Below, one piece after another: positions 47,352 through 56,692 of a stretch of DNA of 64,000 nt (position 1 is its first letter; each line of letters opens with the position of its first letter). The notes beneath the pieces are model-generated. The model was not told where the DNA came from. It worked only from the letters and a program-made list of their open reading frames with translations, and searched no databases. A program made the translations under genes and the position numbers. The stretch is from Mycobacteroides salmoniphilum (GTDB taxonomy: Bacteria; Actinomycetota; Actinomycetes; Mycobacteriales; Mycobacteriaceae). Where the stretch lies: NCBI RefSeq assembly GCF_004924335.1, contig NZ_CP024633.1:1-64000 (forward strand). Reading direction: 5' to 3'.

Positions 47352-48776
47352 CTAGATTCTGTCGGTGAAGCTGCCGTGGAATCCGGGAAAGTGGTGGCCC
47401 GGAAGGATCGCGATGGCGAGGGCGGGGTCTTCGATGGCGTGGGCGTCGAGAATATGTAGTTCTGTGCGGTGTTCACCGCCGTTGTAGACGACGGCGAGTA
47501 TCCAGCCTTCGTCTTCAGCCGCGGAGCGCGACTTAGGGACGAAGAGGGGCTCGCCCGCAACCAGGCCGGGCGCGAATGTGTGGTGACGTTGGGTGTCGTT
47601 GGCGCGGTCGAGCTTCACGATGGCGGTCCCGTCGGCCTGGCTTTGGGCGGACAGGTAGGTGTAGCGGTGTTCGCGGCCCGTGCGGCGTTCGTCGTGGGTG
47701 GGGAATTCCGCAGGGGCGCTGGGGTAATCGGTGATATGCACGGTTCCCGCCGAAGTGATGCGCAGTCGTGTCGGCCAGCCCAGCGTGGGCACCTGGGTAC
47801 GGAATTGCTTCAGCCCGGCGGTGAGAAAGTCGAAGTCCTGGTGGCGCAGGATGTCCAGCACGACGTCACCGCGGTCCTCGTAGGCATTGTCGACGTGGAC
47901 ATAGACGAGGGGATCGCATTCGATGATGCGATGCGGGCCTCCGTCGCGCGGGACCAGCACGATTCGCATGCCCTGTTCGGGCCGGTAGCCGGCGCTGTCG
48001 CCCAGCGCCGCGAAGCCCAGGCCCGCCCATGCCGCGCGCAGGGGGTCGACGGTGATGGGCGCCAGAGCGAACACCAAATAGGTTGGGGTGATGGCAAAGT
48101 CGTGCTGAATGTGAATGTGATCGGTGGGAATCTTGGCGATCTGCGTCAGTCTTCCGCTCGGGTCAACCCGGAAACACCGGAGGCACGCGAGGGTGGGGCC
48201 CGTCAGTGAGGGCGAGACATCCAGCCCGAAGTTGAACAGTTCACCGGTGTCCGGATCGATGCGCGGATGCGGTGAGAACCGGGAGAATCGCGGCAGCCGG
48301 CCGTCGAAGGTGCAGGGCCCGATCGTGCTCAAGTCGCCCGGATCGATCTCCCAGGGTCGGCCGGCGTCGCTGAGGGCCAGTAGCCGGTCGGCATGGACGA
48401 CGGCATGAGTGTTCGCGGTATCGGCGGGCTGTCGTCCCGCGTTGTCCCACAAGTGTTTTCCTTGCGTGTACACACCGCGGAGGTGTGCACCCCGACCGTG
48501 CGCCTGCTTGCGCCGCTTCGGCGTATCGACGAAGCGTGAGCGGAAGCGCACCGAGCCGTCGGTGATCGTGAACTTCGCCACCAGTCCATCACCGTCGAAC
48601 GGGTGGGCGGCACGAAAACCCCCGTGGTCCCAATCGGCCGGGCCGTTGCGATAGAGGGTGCCCCGAAGCTCGCGCGGTACTGCGCCGATCAGCGGTAACA
48701 CCATCTCGCCGGGGGTTTCCCGCGCGGGCAGGTACATCGTGAGGGCGTCGGCCACACGGCTGTCGGCAAGGGTCAT
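47352..48776 (-). CDS. Carotenoid cleavage oxygenase family protein
   Basis: Non-heme iron dioxygenase that cleaves carotenoids, apocarotenoids or stilbenoids. The ATG at 48776 (MTLADSRVADALTMYLPAR) is preferred over 48812 because GAGGAG lies 7 bases before it and the upstream bases form a palindrome. The 474-residue protein shows the seven-bladed propeller His ligands in ANTHAVVHADRL, HIQHDFAITPTYLVF, YVHVDNAYED and the C-terminal GHHFPGFHGSF, plus LYRNGPADWDHG at the N-terminus. It is similar in type to M. tuberculosis Rv0654/Rv0913c. It is divergently arranged with an SDR gene, which may act on the same aldehyde or alcohol products. Confidence 0.9.
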   Translation of the reverse strand: MTLADSRVADALTMYLPARETPGEMVLPLIGAVPRELRGTLYRNGPADWDHGGFRAAHPFDGDGLVAKFTITDGSVRFRSRFVDTPKRRKQAHGRGAHLRGVYTQGKHLWDNAGRQPADTANTHAVVHADRLLALSDAGRPWEIDPGDLSTIGPCTFDGRLPRFSRFSPHPRIDPDTGELFNFGLDVSPSLTGPTLACLRCFRVDPSGRLTQIAKIPTDHIHIQHDFAITPTYLVFALAPITVDPLRAAWAGLGFAALGDSAGYRPEQGMRIVLVPRDGGPHRIIECDPLVYVHVDNAYEDRGDVVLDILRHQDFDFLTAGLKQFRTQVPTLGWPTRLRITSAGTVHITDYPSAPAEFPTHDERRTGREHRYTYLSAQSQADGTAIVKLDRANDTQRHHTFAPGLVAGEPLFVPKSRSAAEDEGWILAVVYNGGEHRTELHILDAHAIEDPALAIAILPGHHFPGFHGSFTDRI

Positions 48777-48809
48777 CGCGAGCTCCTCGGGCTGAGAAAC
48801 GGAGTCGAG

Positions 48810-48839
48810 CATATCTGCACACAATTGTTCGCAGATATG
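48810..48839. promoter_or_regulatory. 30-bp palindromic operator between carotenoid oxygenase and SDR
   Basis: CATATCTGC (48810-48818) and GCAGATATG (48831-48839) are perfect 9-bp arms, and ACAATTGT (48821-48828) is a palindrome on the same centre. It lies 34 bases upstream of the oxygenase start and 101 bases before the SDR start. Such symmetry is typical of TetR-like regulators; no regulator gene is adjacent. Confidence 0.6.
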
Positions 48840-48939
48840 ACTGATTGTTGCTACCCGGGCGAGCAGAAGTCAATAGCGATTCAAATCCAGTGGCGCCGAA
48901 CGCGGGACGCGCTGTATCCCGCTGGGTAACTTCGCACCG

Positions 48940-49677
48940 GTGACCGGGTTCTTGTCTGAGACTGCCTTCGCCGGACGCACTGTCGTCTTGATCGGCGGGG
49001 GAACCGGCATCGGGCGCGGCGTGGCCGGGTTGGTGACTGCGGCGGGCGGCGAAGTCGTGCTCGGCGGGCGCACCGCCGCAACCCTCTCCACCGCTGCACA
49101 CGAGCTGGGGCCGCGAGCGCGCTGGCATCTGGTCGACACATCGGAGCAGGCGAGCATCGACAAGTTCTTCGCGGATATCGACAGGGTGCACGGGCTGTTC
49201 ACCACCGCCGCGACCTACGTCACCGGGTCGATCGCCGAGCTGTCCGTCCAGGAGGCGGCGACGCCGTTCGAGTCGAAGTTTTGGGGCCAGTACCGCGTGG
49301 TGAAAACGGCCGTGCCGAAGCTCGCCGGGGATGCCGCGGTGGTGTTGATGTCGGGGGCGGCCAGTGTTCGTCCCGCCGGAAGCGCGCCGGCGTATGTCGC
49401 GGCCAACGCGGCGATCGAGGGCCTGGCCCGGGGGTTGGCCCGGGAACTGGCACCGATCCGGGTCAATGCACTCTCGCCGGGCACCGTGGACGGACATCTG
49501 TGGAACCAGCGCGCGCCCGAGGTGCGCCGCCAGGCGTTTGAACACATCGCGGCAGCCGCCACGCTCGGCCGGGCCGTCACGGAGGACGAAGTGGCCCAGG
49601 CTGCCGTCTACCTGCTGCTGAATACCGGCACTACCGGCTCAACGCTGTACACCGATGGTGGGTACTCGCTGCGCTAG
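48940..49677 (+). CDS. Short-chain dehydrogenase/reductase (SDR) with YxxxN active site
   Basis: The 245-residue Rossmann protein has the cofactor motif IGGGTGIGRGV (about 20-28), catalytic Ser in LMSGAASV and Tyr in SAPAYVAANAAIEG, C-terminal STLYTDGGYSLR. The usual YxxxK lysine is Asn (YVAAN), a known variation in some bacterial SDR subfamilies, but one that lowers confidence in standard activity. It starts with GTG at 48940. It lies divergent from the carotenoid oxygenase across a palindromic operator, suggesting co-regulation and possibly retinoid or apocarotenoid alcohol/aldehyde conversion. Confidence 0.88.
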   Translation: MTGFLSETAFAGRTVVLIGGGTGIGRGVAGLVTAAGGEVVLGGRTAATLSTAAHELGPRARWHLVDTSEQASIDKFFADIDRVHGLFTTAATYVTGSIAELSVQEAATPFESKFWGQYRVVKTAVPKLAGDAAVVLMSGAASVRPAGSAPAYVAANAAIEGLARGLARELAPIRVNALSPGTVDGHLWNQRAPEVRRQAFEHIAAAATLGRAVTEDEVAQAAVYLLLNTGTTGSTLYTDGGYSLR

Positions 49678-50888
49678 ACGCTCCAGGCGCTCGCCAGACC
49701 GGCAGAGACCGACGCCGCGGCCGTCAGTAGTCCGTGCCAGGTCTCCGGCTGCAGCTGCTGGATGTCCAGCGGGCCCGCGGTCGCGATGTGCGGGTCATAC
49801 GGCACGGCGACGATGTGGTTCGGCGAGATCCAGCGGTGGAACCGGGCGACCATGGCCGCCACCAGACGCTCGGAGTTCCTGCGATCTTCCCGACTGTCGT
49901 AGCCACGGACGTGGTTGATCACCACCACCATGCGGGGGATCAGGTACTCGTAGCCCTCGGAGATGAGCCACTCGATGGCGCGGACCGCGCCCTCGGCGCC
50001 GACCGGCGTGGCAGCGGCCACCAGCACCACACCGTTGGCGCACCGCAGCACGCCCGGCATCACCGGATGCCAGAAGTCCACGCCGGTATCGGTGATGAGC
50101 AGGCTGTAGAGCCGCTGCAGCCGATCGTGGACCTGGGTGTAGACCTCGGAATTGAGTTCTCCGCGGGGACGCACCGAATGTGCGTTGGCAGCAAGCACAT
50201 CCAGCCCGGTCTCCGAGTTCTGACCGACGAAGAAGCGCAGATCGAAATTGCGCTCGGGCTCGTTCTGCGCCAGGACATCGGCGAAGGTGGACGAGGCGGA
50301 CGGGTCGATCCAGGACGCCAGGTTGGCCGACTGGCCCGGGTCGGCATCGGTGGCCAGCACCATGTCCTTGCGGCGCAGCTCGGACAGCACGGAACCGAGG
50401 GCGGCGGTCATCATCGTCTTGCCGACGCCGCCGTTGCCGCCCAGGACCGCCAGGGAATGGATGCCGCGCCAGGGGGTGCGCACCACGGCGGTGAGCTCTC
50501 GGAGCTCGGCCTCCTCGCGGGACTCGCCGGGATTGATGGCGCCAAAGCTTCCGCGGTACACCCACTTACGCCAACCAACCGATGCGGGTCTACGCGGCGG
50601 AGGCAGAATTTCCGAGCGAAGCTGGGCGCCCAATGCGTCGCCGATGGCCGGCGGGAGATCGACGCGCGGATCGTGGGGAGGCGCGGCGTCCACGATGGAC
50701 AGCGGGCCGCGGGGCGGCAGTTGCACGGGCGGCGGCAGAGGCCGCAATTCGGGCTGCTGCTGTTGCGCGGTTGCCTCCGCACGCTGCCGTTTGGCGTGTG
50801 CACCTAGCTTGATGGGGATGATGGGTCCGGTCCGGTCGAGGATCTCCTCCTCGGAGCCGTCCGCCGGGGAATCGTTGGGCGCACTCAC
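49674..50888 (-). CDS. MinD/ParA-type ATPase with Pro-rich N-terminus (EspI-like)
   Basis: The GTG at 50888 (MSAPNDSPADGSEEE) follows GGAGGAGGAG and gives 404 residues; the frame extends upstream without support. Residues 1-130 are Pro/Gln/Arg-rich and disordered (PPPVQLPPRGPL region). The ATPase domain has Walker A GGNGGVGKT (about 180), ATDADPGQSANLASW as switch region and LLITDTGVDFWHPVMPG. Similar architecture occurs in ESX-linked ATPases such as EspI and in Rv3660c-type Soj proteins. No esx genes are adjacent, so a septum or envelope role is also possible. Its stop overlaps the SDR stop by 4 bases in convergent orientation. Confidence 0.8.
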   Translation of the reverse strand: MSAPNDSPADGSEEEILDRTGPIIPIKLGAHAKRQRAEATAQQQQPELRPLPPPVQLPPRGPLSIVDAAPPHDPRVDLPPAIGDALGAQLRSEILPPPRRPASVGWRKWVYRGSFGAINPGESREEAELRELTAVVRTPWRGIHSLAVLGGNGGVGKTMMTAALGSVLSELRRKDMVLATDADPGQSANLASWIDPSASSTFADVLAQNEPERNFDLRFFVGQNSETGLDVLAANAHSVRPRGELNSEVYTQVHDRLQRLYSLLITDTGVDFWHPVMPGVLRCANGVVLVAAATPVGAEGAVRAIEWLISEGYEYLIPRMVVVINHVRGYDSREDRRNSERLVAAMVARFHRWISPNHIVAVPYDPHIATAGPLDIQQLQPETWHGLLTAAASVSAGLASAWSV

Positions 50889-51083
50889 GGAATCTCCTCC
50901 TCCACTAGAAGCCGTCTGGCCCCAGCGCTCCGACAGTTTCGTTCTGCATCGCGGGCAGCATGAGACCCGTCGCATACGCAGTCTCTTATGGCCGTTGCGC
51001 GGTTGGCGAGGGCCGTTACCCACCCGTGTCTGAATCGGCATCAAATGGGACGCGGTTGGTATGCACTCGGTACCGGCGGTAAA

Positions 51084-51398
51084 TCAGCAGGTCACATCCA
51101 CGTACATGGTCTTGGTGGTTGTGGTGGTGGTGAAGACGCCCGGACGCTTGTTGCTCGGCAGGCCGTAATCGGAACGAGTGGTGGTCTGTCCGGGACGCAC
51201 ACTGCTGGCGGTGCACTGGGTGAGGGCCTTGGAACCGGACTTACTGACGATCACGTTGTATCCCTGTGCCTGTAGCTCGCTCACGGTCTGCTGGGCGTTT
51301 GAGCTGTCGGTCTGGGCGGACGCGGTGCCCAGGGCGAAGCCGAGGGGTGCGAGCGCAAGAGCGGCGGCGGCGGTTCCGGCGATGATGTACTTCTTCAT
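51084..51398 (-). CDS. Small secreted protein of unknown function
   Basis: The 104-residue protein has a clear Sec signal peptide (MKKYIIAGTAAAALALAPLGFALGTASA, cleavage after ASA near residue 28). The mature region has two Cys residues (ALTQCTASS and the C-terminal VDVTC) likely to form one disulfide and a central block VSELQAQGYNVIVSKSGSK shared with many small exported mycobacterial proteins, followed by a Thr-rich stretch. An AGGAGAAATC lies just before the ATG. No operon partner. The function is unknown. Confidence 0.8.
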   Translation of the reverse strand: MKKYIIAGTAAAALALAPLGFALGTASAQTDSSNAQQTVSELQAQGYNVIVSKSGSKALTQCTASSVRPGQTTTRSDYGLPSNKRPGVFTTTTTTKTMYVDVTC

Positions 51399-51542
51399 GA
51401 TTTCTCCTGTGCCAGTTGGTCTTTGAGTTTGATCACCGGGCTGTTTGGTGATACTTCAACGATGCGACCTGGCGGCGGCAAAGTCTGTCGGGCAAGTGGC
51501 TGATGAGGGGGATGATCGTGTTGTCCACCAATTGGGGGACAC

Positions 51543-52220
51543 GTGCCGATTTGGCGTGCCAAGCTTGCGTTTGTGCAGGTGAGCGGCGAGCTCGTGCGGG
51601 TAGTGGTCGGTGACGATCACCCGCTCTTCCGTGAGGGTGTGGTGCGGGCGCTGACCGGCAGCGGCCAGATAGAGGTGGTGGCGGAGGCCGAGGACGGCGC
51701 CGGTGTGCTCGCGCTGATCAGGCAGCACCTGCCTGATGTCGCGCTCATCGACTACCGCATGCCGGAGCTCGATGGAACGCAGGTGGCGGCCGCCGTGCGC
51801 CGCGATGAACTGCGCACCCGGGTGCTCTTGCTGTCCGCACACGACGATGCGGCGATCGTCTATCGCGCATTGGCGGAGGGCGCCGGGGGCTTCCTGTCGA
51901 AGGAGTCCACGCGCGCGGAACTGGTCAGTGCGGTGCTCGACTGTGCGCGGGGCCGTGACGTGGTGACGGCGAGCCTGACGTCAGGTCTGGCCGGTGAGAT
52001 CCGCAGGCGCGCCCAACCAGCGGGCCCCGCACTGAGCGCCCGTGAACGTGAGGTGCTGCGGATGATCGCCGCCGGGCTTACCGTGCCTACCATCGCCAAG
52101 CAGCTGTTCTTGGCCCCGTCCACCGTGAAAACCCATGTGCAGCGGTTGTACGAGAAGCTGGGTGTCGGCGACCGTGCCGCCGCGGTGGCCGAGGCCATGC
52201 GGCGTGGATTGCTGGAGTAA
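51543..52220 (+). CDS. NarL/FixJ-family response regulator
   Basis: Two-component regulator. The receiver domain has the acidic pair GDDHPLF, phosphoacceptor Asp70 (LIDYRMPEL) and the conserved Lys in SKEST. The C-terminal LuxR-type helix-turn-helix is complete (SAREREVLRMIAAGLTVPTIAKQL..STVKTHVQRLYEKLGV). GTG 51543 is used because GGGGGAC precedes it, but the GTG at 51579 (VSGELVRVVVGDD) is more typical of the family. The kinase gene begins 3 bases after its stop, so both are one operon. The signal and regulon are unknown; mycothione reductase follows. Confidence 0.92.
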   Translation: MPIWRAKLAFVQVSGELVRVVVGDDHPLFREGVVRALTGSGQIEVVAEAEDGAGVLALIRQHLPDVALIDYRMPELDGTQVAAAVRRDELRTRVLLLSAHDDAAIVYRALAEGAGGFLSKESTRAELVSAVLDCARGRDVVTASLTSGLAGEIRRRAQPAGPALSAREREVLRMIAAGLTVPTIAKQLFLAPSTVKTHVQRLYEKLGVGDRAAAVAEAMRRGLLE

Positions 52221-52222
52221 CC

Positions 52223-53413
52223 GTGGCGATCGGACGGGACCGGATAGCCGACTACTTCACCGCCGAACCCATGCGGGTTTCGGCCTGGCTGCGGTTGCCG
52301 CTGATCGTGCTGATCGTGCTGCTGGGGTCGAACCCGAACATCGAAATGTGGCATGACGGTGTGTATTACGGGGTGATCGCGGTGTACACGGTGTCCGCGA
52401 TCGTCTGGGTGGTGATCGCGGTTCGTGGACACGTCCCGCTGTGGGTGGCTCCCGCGGCCACGGCCATCGACATCGCCGCCGTGGTGGCGCTGTGTGTGGC
52501 CTCCGGTTACGGCACGTCGGAATTGCTTCCGGTGTTCTTCCTGTTACCCGTCTCGGTGGCCTTTCAAGAGCGGCCCGCCGTGACGGCTGCCCTGGGAATT
52601 ATCACCGCTGCAGGGTATTTGGGCGTTCTGGTGTTCTACACCAGGAGCGGCAACATCGACGGCATCCCCGGCGACGAGTACGTCACGGTGGCGACATTGC
52701 TGTGGTTGGCCGCTGCCACCGCGGGAATGTGCTTCGTCCTCAAACGCCGCTCCGAACACGTGGGGCAGCTGTTGCGCACACGCGAGCAGCTGGTCCTGGA
52801 AGCGATGCGCGCCGATGAGCGGCATAACCGCGAGGTCGCCGAACGACTGCACGACGGTCCGTTGCAGAACTTGCTGGCGGCGCGCCTGGAGATCGAAGAA
52901 GTGCTTGAACGCCATCCGGATCCGATATTACAAGCGATCCACTCCTCCCTGCGGGAGACGGCCGCGGAGCTACGGGGGGCGGTGTCCTCGCTGCATCCGC
53001 AGGTGCTCGCCGAGCTGGGATTGACGGCGGCGATCCATGAGCTCGGACGGCAGTACGCGGGGCGGGGCACTGTCGAGGTCAGCACCGAACTGCAAGAAGT
53101 GGGCAGTCCCCCGGTACAGCCGTTGGTGTACCGCGCGGCCAAGGAGCTGTTGACCAACGCCGTGAAACATGGCCGTGCCAAGAACATTCATGTCGAGCTG
53201 ACTCGGGACGGGAATCTTTTGACGCTCGTGGTCGCGGACGACGGCAGGGGCTTCGATCCGCGCCGCCTCACCTCGTCGGTCGCCGACGGGCATATCGGGC
53301 TGGCCTCGCTGACGGTGCCGATCGCGGCCACGGGAGGCAACGTCGCGATCGTGTCGGCGCCGGGTGCGGGCACCAGGGTCTCCGTCATGGTGGCTGCCGA
53401 TATGGCAGCGTAA
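52223..53413 (+). CDS. Sensor histidine kinase (DegS/NarX type)
   Basis: The 396-residue protein starts with GTG. About five membrane helices occupy residues 24-175 (the sensing region is embedded, with little external domain), followed by a HisKA_3 dimerisation domain with the phosphoacceptor His210 in ERLHDGPLQNLLAAR and a GHKL ATPase domain with ELLTNAVKHGRA (N box) and VADDGRGFDP (G1), ending with AGTRVSVMVAAD. It partners the adjacent response regulator. The membrane-embedded sensor suggests an envelope-related or membrane-soluble signal. Confidence 0.92.
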   Translation: MAIGRDRIADYFTAEPMRVSAWLRLPLIVLIVLLGSNPNIEMWHDGVYYGVIAVYTVSAIVWVVIAVRGHVPLWVAPAATAIDIAAVVALCVASGYGTSELLPVFFLLPVSVAFQERPAVTAALGIITAAGYLGVLVFYTRSGNIDGIPGDEYVTVATLLWLAAATAGMCFVLKRRSEHVGQLLRTREQLVLEAMRADERHNREVAERLHDGPLQNLLAARLEIEEVLERHPDPILQAIHSSLRETAAELRGAVSSLHPQVLAELGLTAAIHELGRQYAGRGTVEVSTELQEVGSPPVQPLVYRAAKELLTNAVKHGRAKNIHVELTRDGNLLTLVVADDGRGFDPRRLTSSVADGHIGLASLTVPIAATGGNVAIVSAPGAGTRVSVMVAADMAA

Positions 53414-53461
53414 GGGGGACGCTCGACGCGGAGAGCGGGCCCCTCGACAGATGGAGAACAG

Positions 53462-54865
53462 GTGTACGACCTCGTCATCATCGGTTCCGGCAGTGGAAAC
53501 TCCTTGGCCGACGACCGTTTCGCGGATCAGGAGATCGCGATCGTTGATCGCGGTGTGTACGGGGGCGCCTACGGCGGCACCTGCCTGAATGTCGGGTGCA
53601 TACCCACCAAGATGTTCGTTTATCCCGCGGACCTGGCTGATGAGGCGCGCGACGGTGCCCGGCTCGGTGTGGACAGTTCGGTACGCGGGACCCGCTGGGC
53701 CGATATCCGTGAGCGTGTCTTCGGCCGGATAGACCCGATCGCAGCGGGTGGGCTGCGCTACCGCGTCGAGGACTGCCCGAACATCACCGTCTTTCAGCAG
53801 GAGGCGCGATTCGTTGCGTCGGGAGCCGATGCCGATGGCGATGTGATTCACCGGCTCCGACTGGCAGACGGCACGATCCTGGAGACCCGGCAGGTGGTGA
53901 TCGCCGCGGGATCGCGCCCGGTCATCCCGCCAGTGATCGCCGAGAGCGGCGTGGTCTTTCACACCAACGACGACATCATGCGGCTGCCGGAATTGCCCGA
54001 ACACGTGGTCATCGTGGGCAGCGGCTTCATAGCAGCCGAATTCGCGCACGTATTCAATGGCTTGGGATCGGCGGTGACGGTGATCGCACGCGGCCCGAGG
54101 CTGCTGCGCGCCCAGGATGAGACGATCTCGCAGCGTTTCACCGAGGTGGTGTCGGACCGGTGGGATGTACGGCTGAATACGGAGGTGGTGGCGGCTCGCG
54201 AGATCGGTACCGGTGGAGTCGAATTGGAACTCACGGACGGATCAACGGTGGCGGGTGATGTGCTGCTGGTCGCGACCGGACGTACCCCCAATGGTGATCA
54301 CCTGGATGTGGCGGCGGCGGGATTGACGCTCGACGAAGGGGGACGCGTCCCCGTCGACCAGTACCAGCGCACCCCGGTGCGCGGCATCTACGCCCTGGGC
54401 GATGTGAGTTCGCAGTACCTGCTCAAGCATGTGGCCAATCACGAAGCCCGGGTGGTGCAGGCGAATCTGCTCTCCGGGTGGGACTCACCGACCACCGCCA
54501 GCGACCACCGTTTCGTGCCCGGCGCGGTATTCAGCCGCCCGCAGGTGGCGTCGGTGGGCCTGACGGAGGACCAAGCGCGGCAGCGCGGGATCGACGTGGC
54601 CGTCAAGGTTCAGACGTACGGGGACATCGCATACGGCTGGGCGATGGAGGACACCGAGGGCCTGTGCAAGCTGATCGCGGATCGCGCGACGGGCCTGTTG
54701 GTTGGCGCGCACATTGTCGGCTATCAGGCATCGGCACTGATCCAGTCGTTGATCACCGCGATGAGTTTCTCGATTCCGGTGCGCGAGATGGCGCGTGGGC
54801 AGTACTGGATACACCCGGCACTCCCCGAGCTGATCGAGAATGCGCTACTGGGACTGGAGCTTTAG
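53462..54865 (+). CDS. mtr: Mycothione reductase
   Basis: FAD-dependent pyridine nucleotide-disulfide reductase that reduces mycothiol disulfide with NADPH to keep the mycothiol pool reduced. The 467-residue protein has the N-terminal FAD motif IGSGSGNS, redox-active Cys41/Cys46 ([12 protein letters not shown]), [13 protein letters not shown], the NADPH motif [36 protein letters not shown], and the C-terminal catalytic HPALPE (His-Glu). The block GNSLADDR and the whole order match Rv2855. A near-duplicate 12-base unit inserts YGGA just before the CxxxxC motif. It starts 48 bases after the kinase gene. Confidence 0.95.
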   Translation: MYDLVIIGSGSGNSLADDRFADQEIAIVDRGVYGGAYGGTCLNVGCIPTKMFVYPADLADEARDGARLGVDSSVRGTRWADIRERVFGRIDPIAAGGLRYRVEDCPNITVFQQEARFVASGADADGDVIHRLRLADGTILETRQVVIAAGSRPVIPPVIAESGVVFHTNDDIMRLPELPEHVVIVGSGFIAAEFAHVFNGLGSAVTVIARGPRLLRAQDETISQRFTEVVSDRWDVRLNTEVVAAREIGTGGVELELTDGSTVAGDVLLVATGRTPNGDHLDVAAAGLTLDEGGRVPVDQYQRTPVRGIYALGDVSSQYLLKHVANHEARVVQANLLSGWDSPTTASDHRFVPGAVFSRPQVASVGLTEDQARQRGIDVAVKVQTYGDIAYGWAMEDTEGLCKLIADRATGLLVGAHIVGYQASALIQSLITAMSFSIPVREMARGQYWIHPALPELIENALLGLEL

Positions 54866-54866
54866 C

Positions 54867-55259
54867 TCAGCCGGCCATGAATTCGTCGTAGGCGGAGGCC
54901 AGGCCTGCCGGGAGCACCGTGACATTGCATTCGCGCTGGGCGTTGCCGATCGGTGCCAGAATGCCGCGTAACTCGTGGTACTCCGTGGGATGAGCGGTGA
55001 AGTACGTGCGGATGTTGGCGGCAGCCTCGGGTCGGGACTGGTTGGGGGCGGCATCGAACACCGCGCGTGCGCCCGGGTGGCTGTCGAGGTAGCTGCGTGT
55101 CGCCGACGTGGTGGTGCCGACAGTGTCGGACAGTCTCTCCTGGCTGCAGTCCGGCGCCGTGAATGCGGCGGGAGCCGTTGCGACGGCGGCGAATCCTCCG
55201 AAGAGGCTGATGACGCTGGTGAGGACTATCTGGCGTATGCGTACGTTGTGGAGCTTCAT
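54867..55259 (-). CDS. Hemophore-related heme-binding secreted protein
   Basis: The 130-residue protein has an N-terminal signal peptide (about 1-35, RQIVLTSVISLFGGFAAVATAPAAF). The mature part has Cys in PDCSQERL and QRECNV, helices with TSATRSYLDSHPGARAVFDAA, PEAAANIRTYFTAHPTEYHELRGI and the IGNAQRECN block, the signature of mycobacterial hemophore-related proteins like Rv0203. Such proteins bind heme extracellularly and pass it to MmpL transporters. It is convergent with mtr, with 1 base between stops. No IdeR box was seen upstream. Confidence 0.88.
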   Translation of the reverse strand: MKLHNVRIRQIVLTSVISLFGGFAAVATAPAAFTAPDCSQERLSDTVGTTTSATRSYLDSHPGARAVFDAAPNQSRPEAAANIRTYFTAHPTEYHELRGILAPIGNAQRECNVTVLPAGLASAYDEFMAG

Positions 55260-55346
55260 GGCATCTCTCTTTGGGTCAGTCGTGCACTGATCCCCGACCT
55301 GTGTTCCCCGGCCCTTGTTTACACAGTACGCTTGACCGCCGCGAGG

Positions 55347-56597
55347 TCAACCGACCAGCGGAATCTCCGCGGCGATGCTGTCCAGCAGCGCCGGATAGCG
55401 CTTGGCTTCCTTGTGGTTGCCCGGCTTGCCGCTGCTGACCACGCCGACGGAAAGTGCGCGTGCGGGATCCGCCCAGACGGCGATGTCTACCAACCCGGTG
55501 TGCCCGAACGCGGCCGGAGAGTTGCGCCCGAATGGGCCGAATCGTTTGGAGCCCAACATGTACCCGGTACCCCAGCGCATCGGCATGCCGCCGGTCGCCA
55601 TATCGGGGCGCAGCCGCCGGGCCGGTGCCGCTGCGGCCCGGATGGTCTCGGGAGACATGATCCGTACCCCATCGAGTTCCCCTCCACGGCAAAGCATCTC
55701 AGCGAAGCGGGACAGCTCGTTCGCGGTGGATACGGTGTTGGACGACGGCACCACGCCGGTGAGGAAGAACGGCTGGTTCGACATCGGGATGATCTCGTGC
55801 ATGGTGCCACCGACCACCGCCCGGAAGGCCGCGCGCATGGGCGCGGGTAGGGGCTTGCCGGTGGGATGACTCGGAGCCACCAGCGGCACGTCCTCCGGCG
55901 CGACACCGTAGTTGGTCCACCGGAACCCAAGGGGGTCAAGGATTTCCGTGGCAAGTATGTCGCGGATGCTCTTGCCGGTGGCGCCCAGAACGATCTCGCG
56001 CACCAACGGTCCCCAGGTCAGCGCGTGGTACATGTGCACCAGGCCGGGACGGTAGAGCGGGCGCAGCTGGCCGAGCTGTTCGCGGGTGTACTCGCTGTCA
56101 TCCATCCGGGTGATGTCCGGCCGCGGTCCGGTGGGCACCGGAATGCCCGCGCTGTGCGTCATCACGTGACGGAGGGTGATGCGGTCCTTGCCCCGGCTGG
56201 TGAAGGTGGGCAAGTAGTCGCAGACGCGGTCATCGAGCGATAGCGCTCCGCGCTCGACCAGTAGGTGGACCACCGTTGTGGAGATGGCCTTGGCGGCCGA
56301 GTACACGCAGAACGGTGTGTCGGTGGTGACGGGGATCTTCTCGGCGTCGGCCGGATCGGTGGGAGCGTTGCCCCAGCCGTGTCCGATGGCACGGTTGAGG
56401 ATCACCTTTCCCTTGTGCCGCAGACACACCTGAATCGCCGGGTGCATACCGGCCTGGTACCAGTACCGGGTCGCCTGCCAGATTCGTTCGACGGCGGCCG
56501 GATCGATGCCGGAGTGGTCCTCGGCCTGATCACCGCTGCCGGTGTTCGTCACCGAGTCCAGGTCTGCCGGAACTCGTATACGTCCGTCGTCGGTCAT
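55347..56597 (-). CDS. Serine hydrolase of the beta-lactamase/LipE type
   Basis: The 416-residue protein belongs to the class C beta-lactamase/DD-peptidase-like esterase family (LipE-like in M. tuberculosis). The catalytic SxxK is SAAK near residue 102 (FCVYSAAKAIST), the Tyr motif is in HMYHALTWG and the C-terminal HTG is in GHTGLVDIAVWADP. There is no signal peptide, so it is predicted intracellular; lipid ester or carboxylic ester hydrolysis is more likely than beta-lactam hydrolysis. It is followed on the same strand by nothing until the hemophore gene, and preceded by the acyl-CoA dehydrogenase on the same strand. Confidence 0.87.
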   Translation of the reverse strand: MTDDGRIRVPADLDSVTNTGSGDQAEDHSGIDPAAVERIWQATRYWYQAGMHPAIQVCLRHKGKVILNRAIGHGWGNAPTDPADAEKIPVTTDTPFCVYSAAKAISTTVVHLLVERGALSLDDRVCDYLPTFTSRGKDRITLRHVMTHSAGIPVPTGPRPDITRMDDSEYTREQLGQLRPLYRPGLVHMYHALTWGPLVREIVLGATGKSIRDILATEILDPLGFRWTNYGVAPEDVPLVAPSHPTGKPLPAPMRAAFRAVVGGTMHEIIPMSNQPFFLTGVVPSSNTVSTANELSRFAEMLCRGGELDGVRIMSPETIRAAAAPARRLRPDMATGGMPMRWGTGYMLGSKRFGPFGRNSPAAFGHTGLVDIAVWADPARALSVGVVSSGKPGNHKEAKRYPALLDSIAAEIPLVG

Positions 56598-56692
56598 AGT
56601 GCCCTTTCGCCGAGTGGGAATCTCACGAGGAAATTCCGGCCAAACGCCTCGTCAGATTCCCATTCGACGTTAGCGGCCCGGGCGGGGTCGGA

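Noticed and set aside
45945..47459. 504-residue plus-strand frame antisense to hrpA
   Set aside because: Shadow of the HrpA coding strand; no Shine-Dalgarno or recognisable domain.
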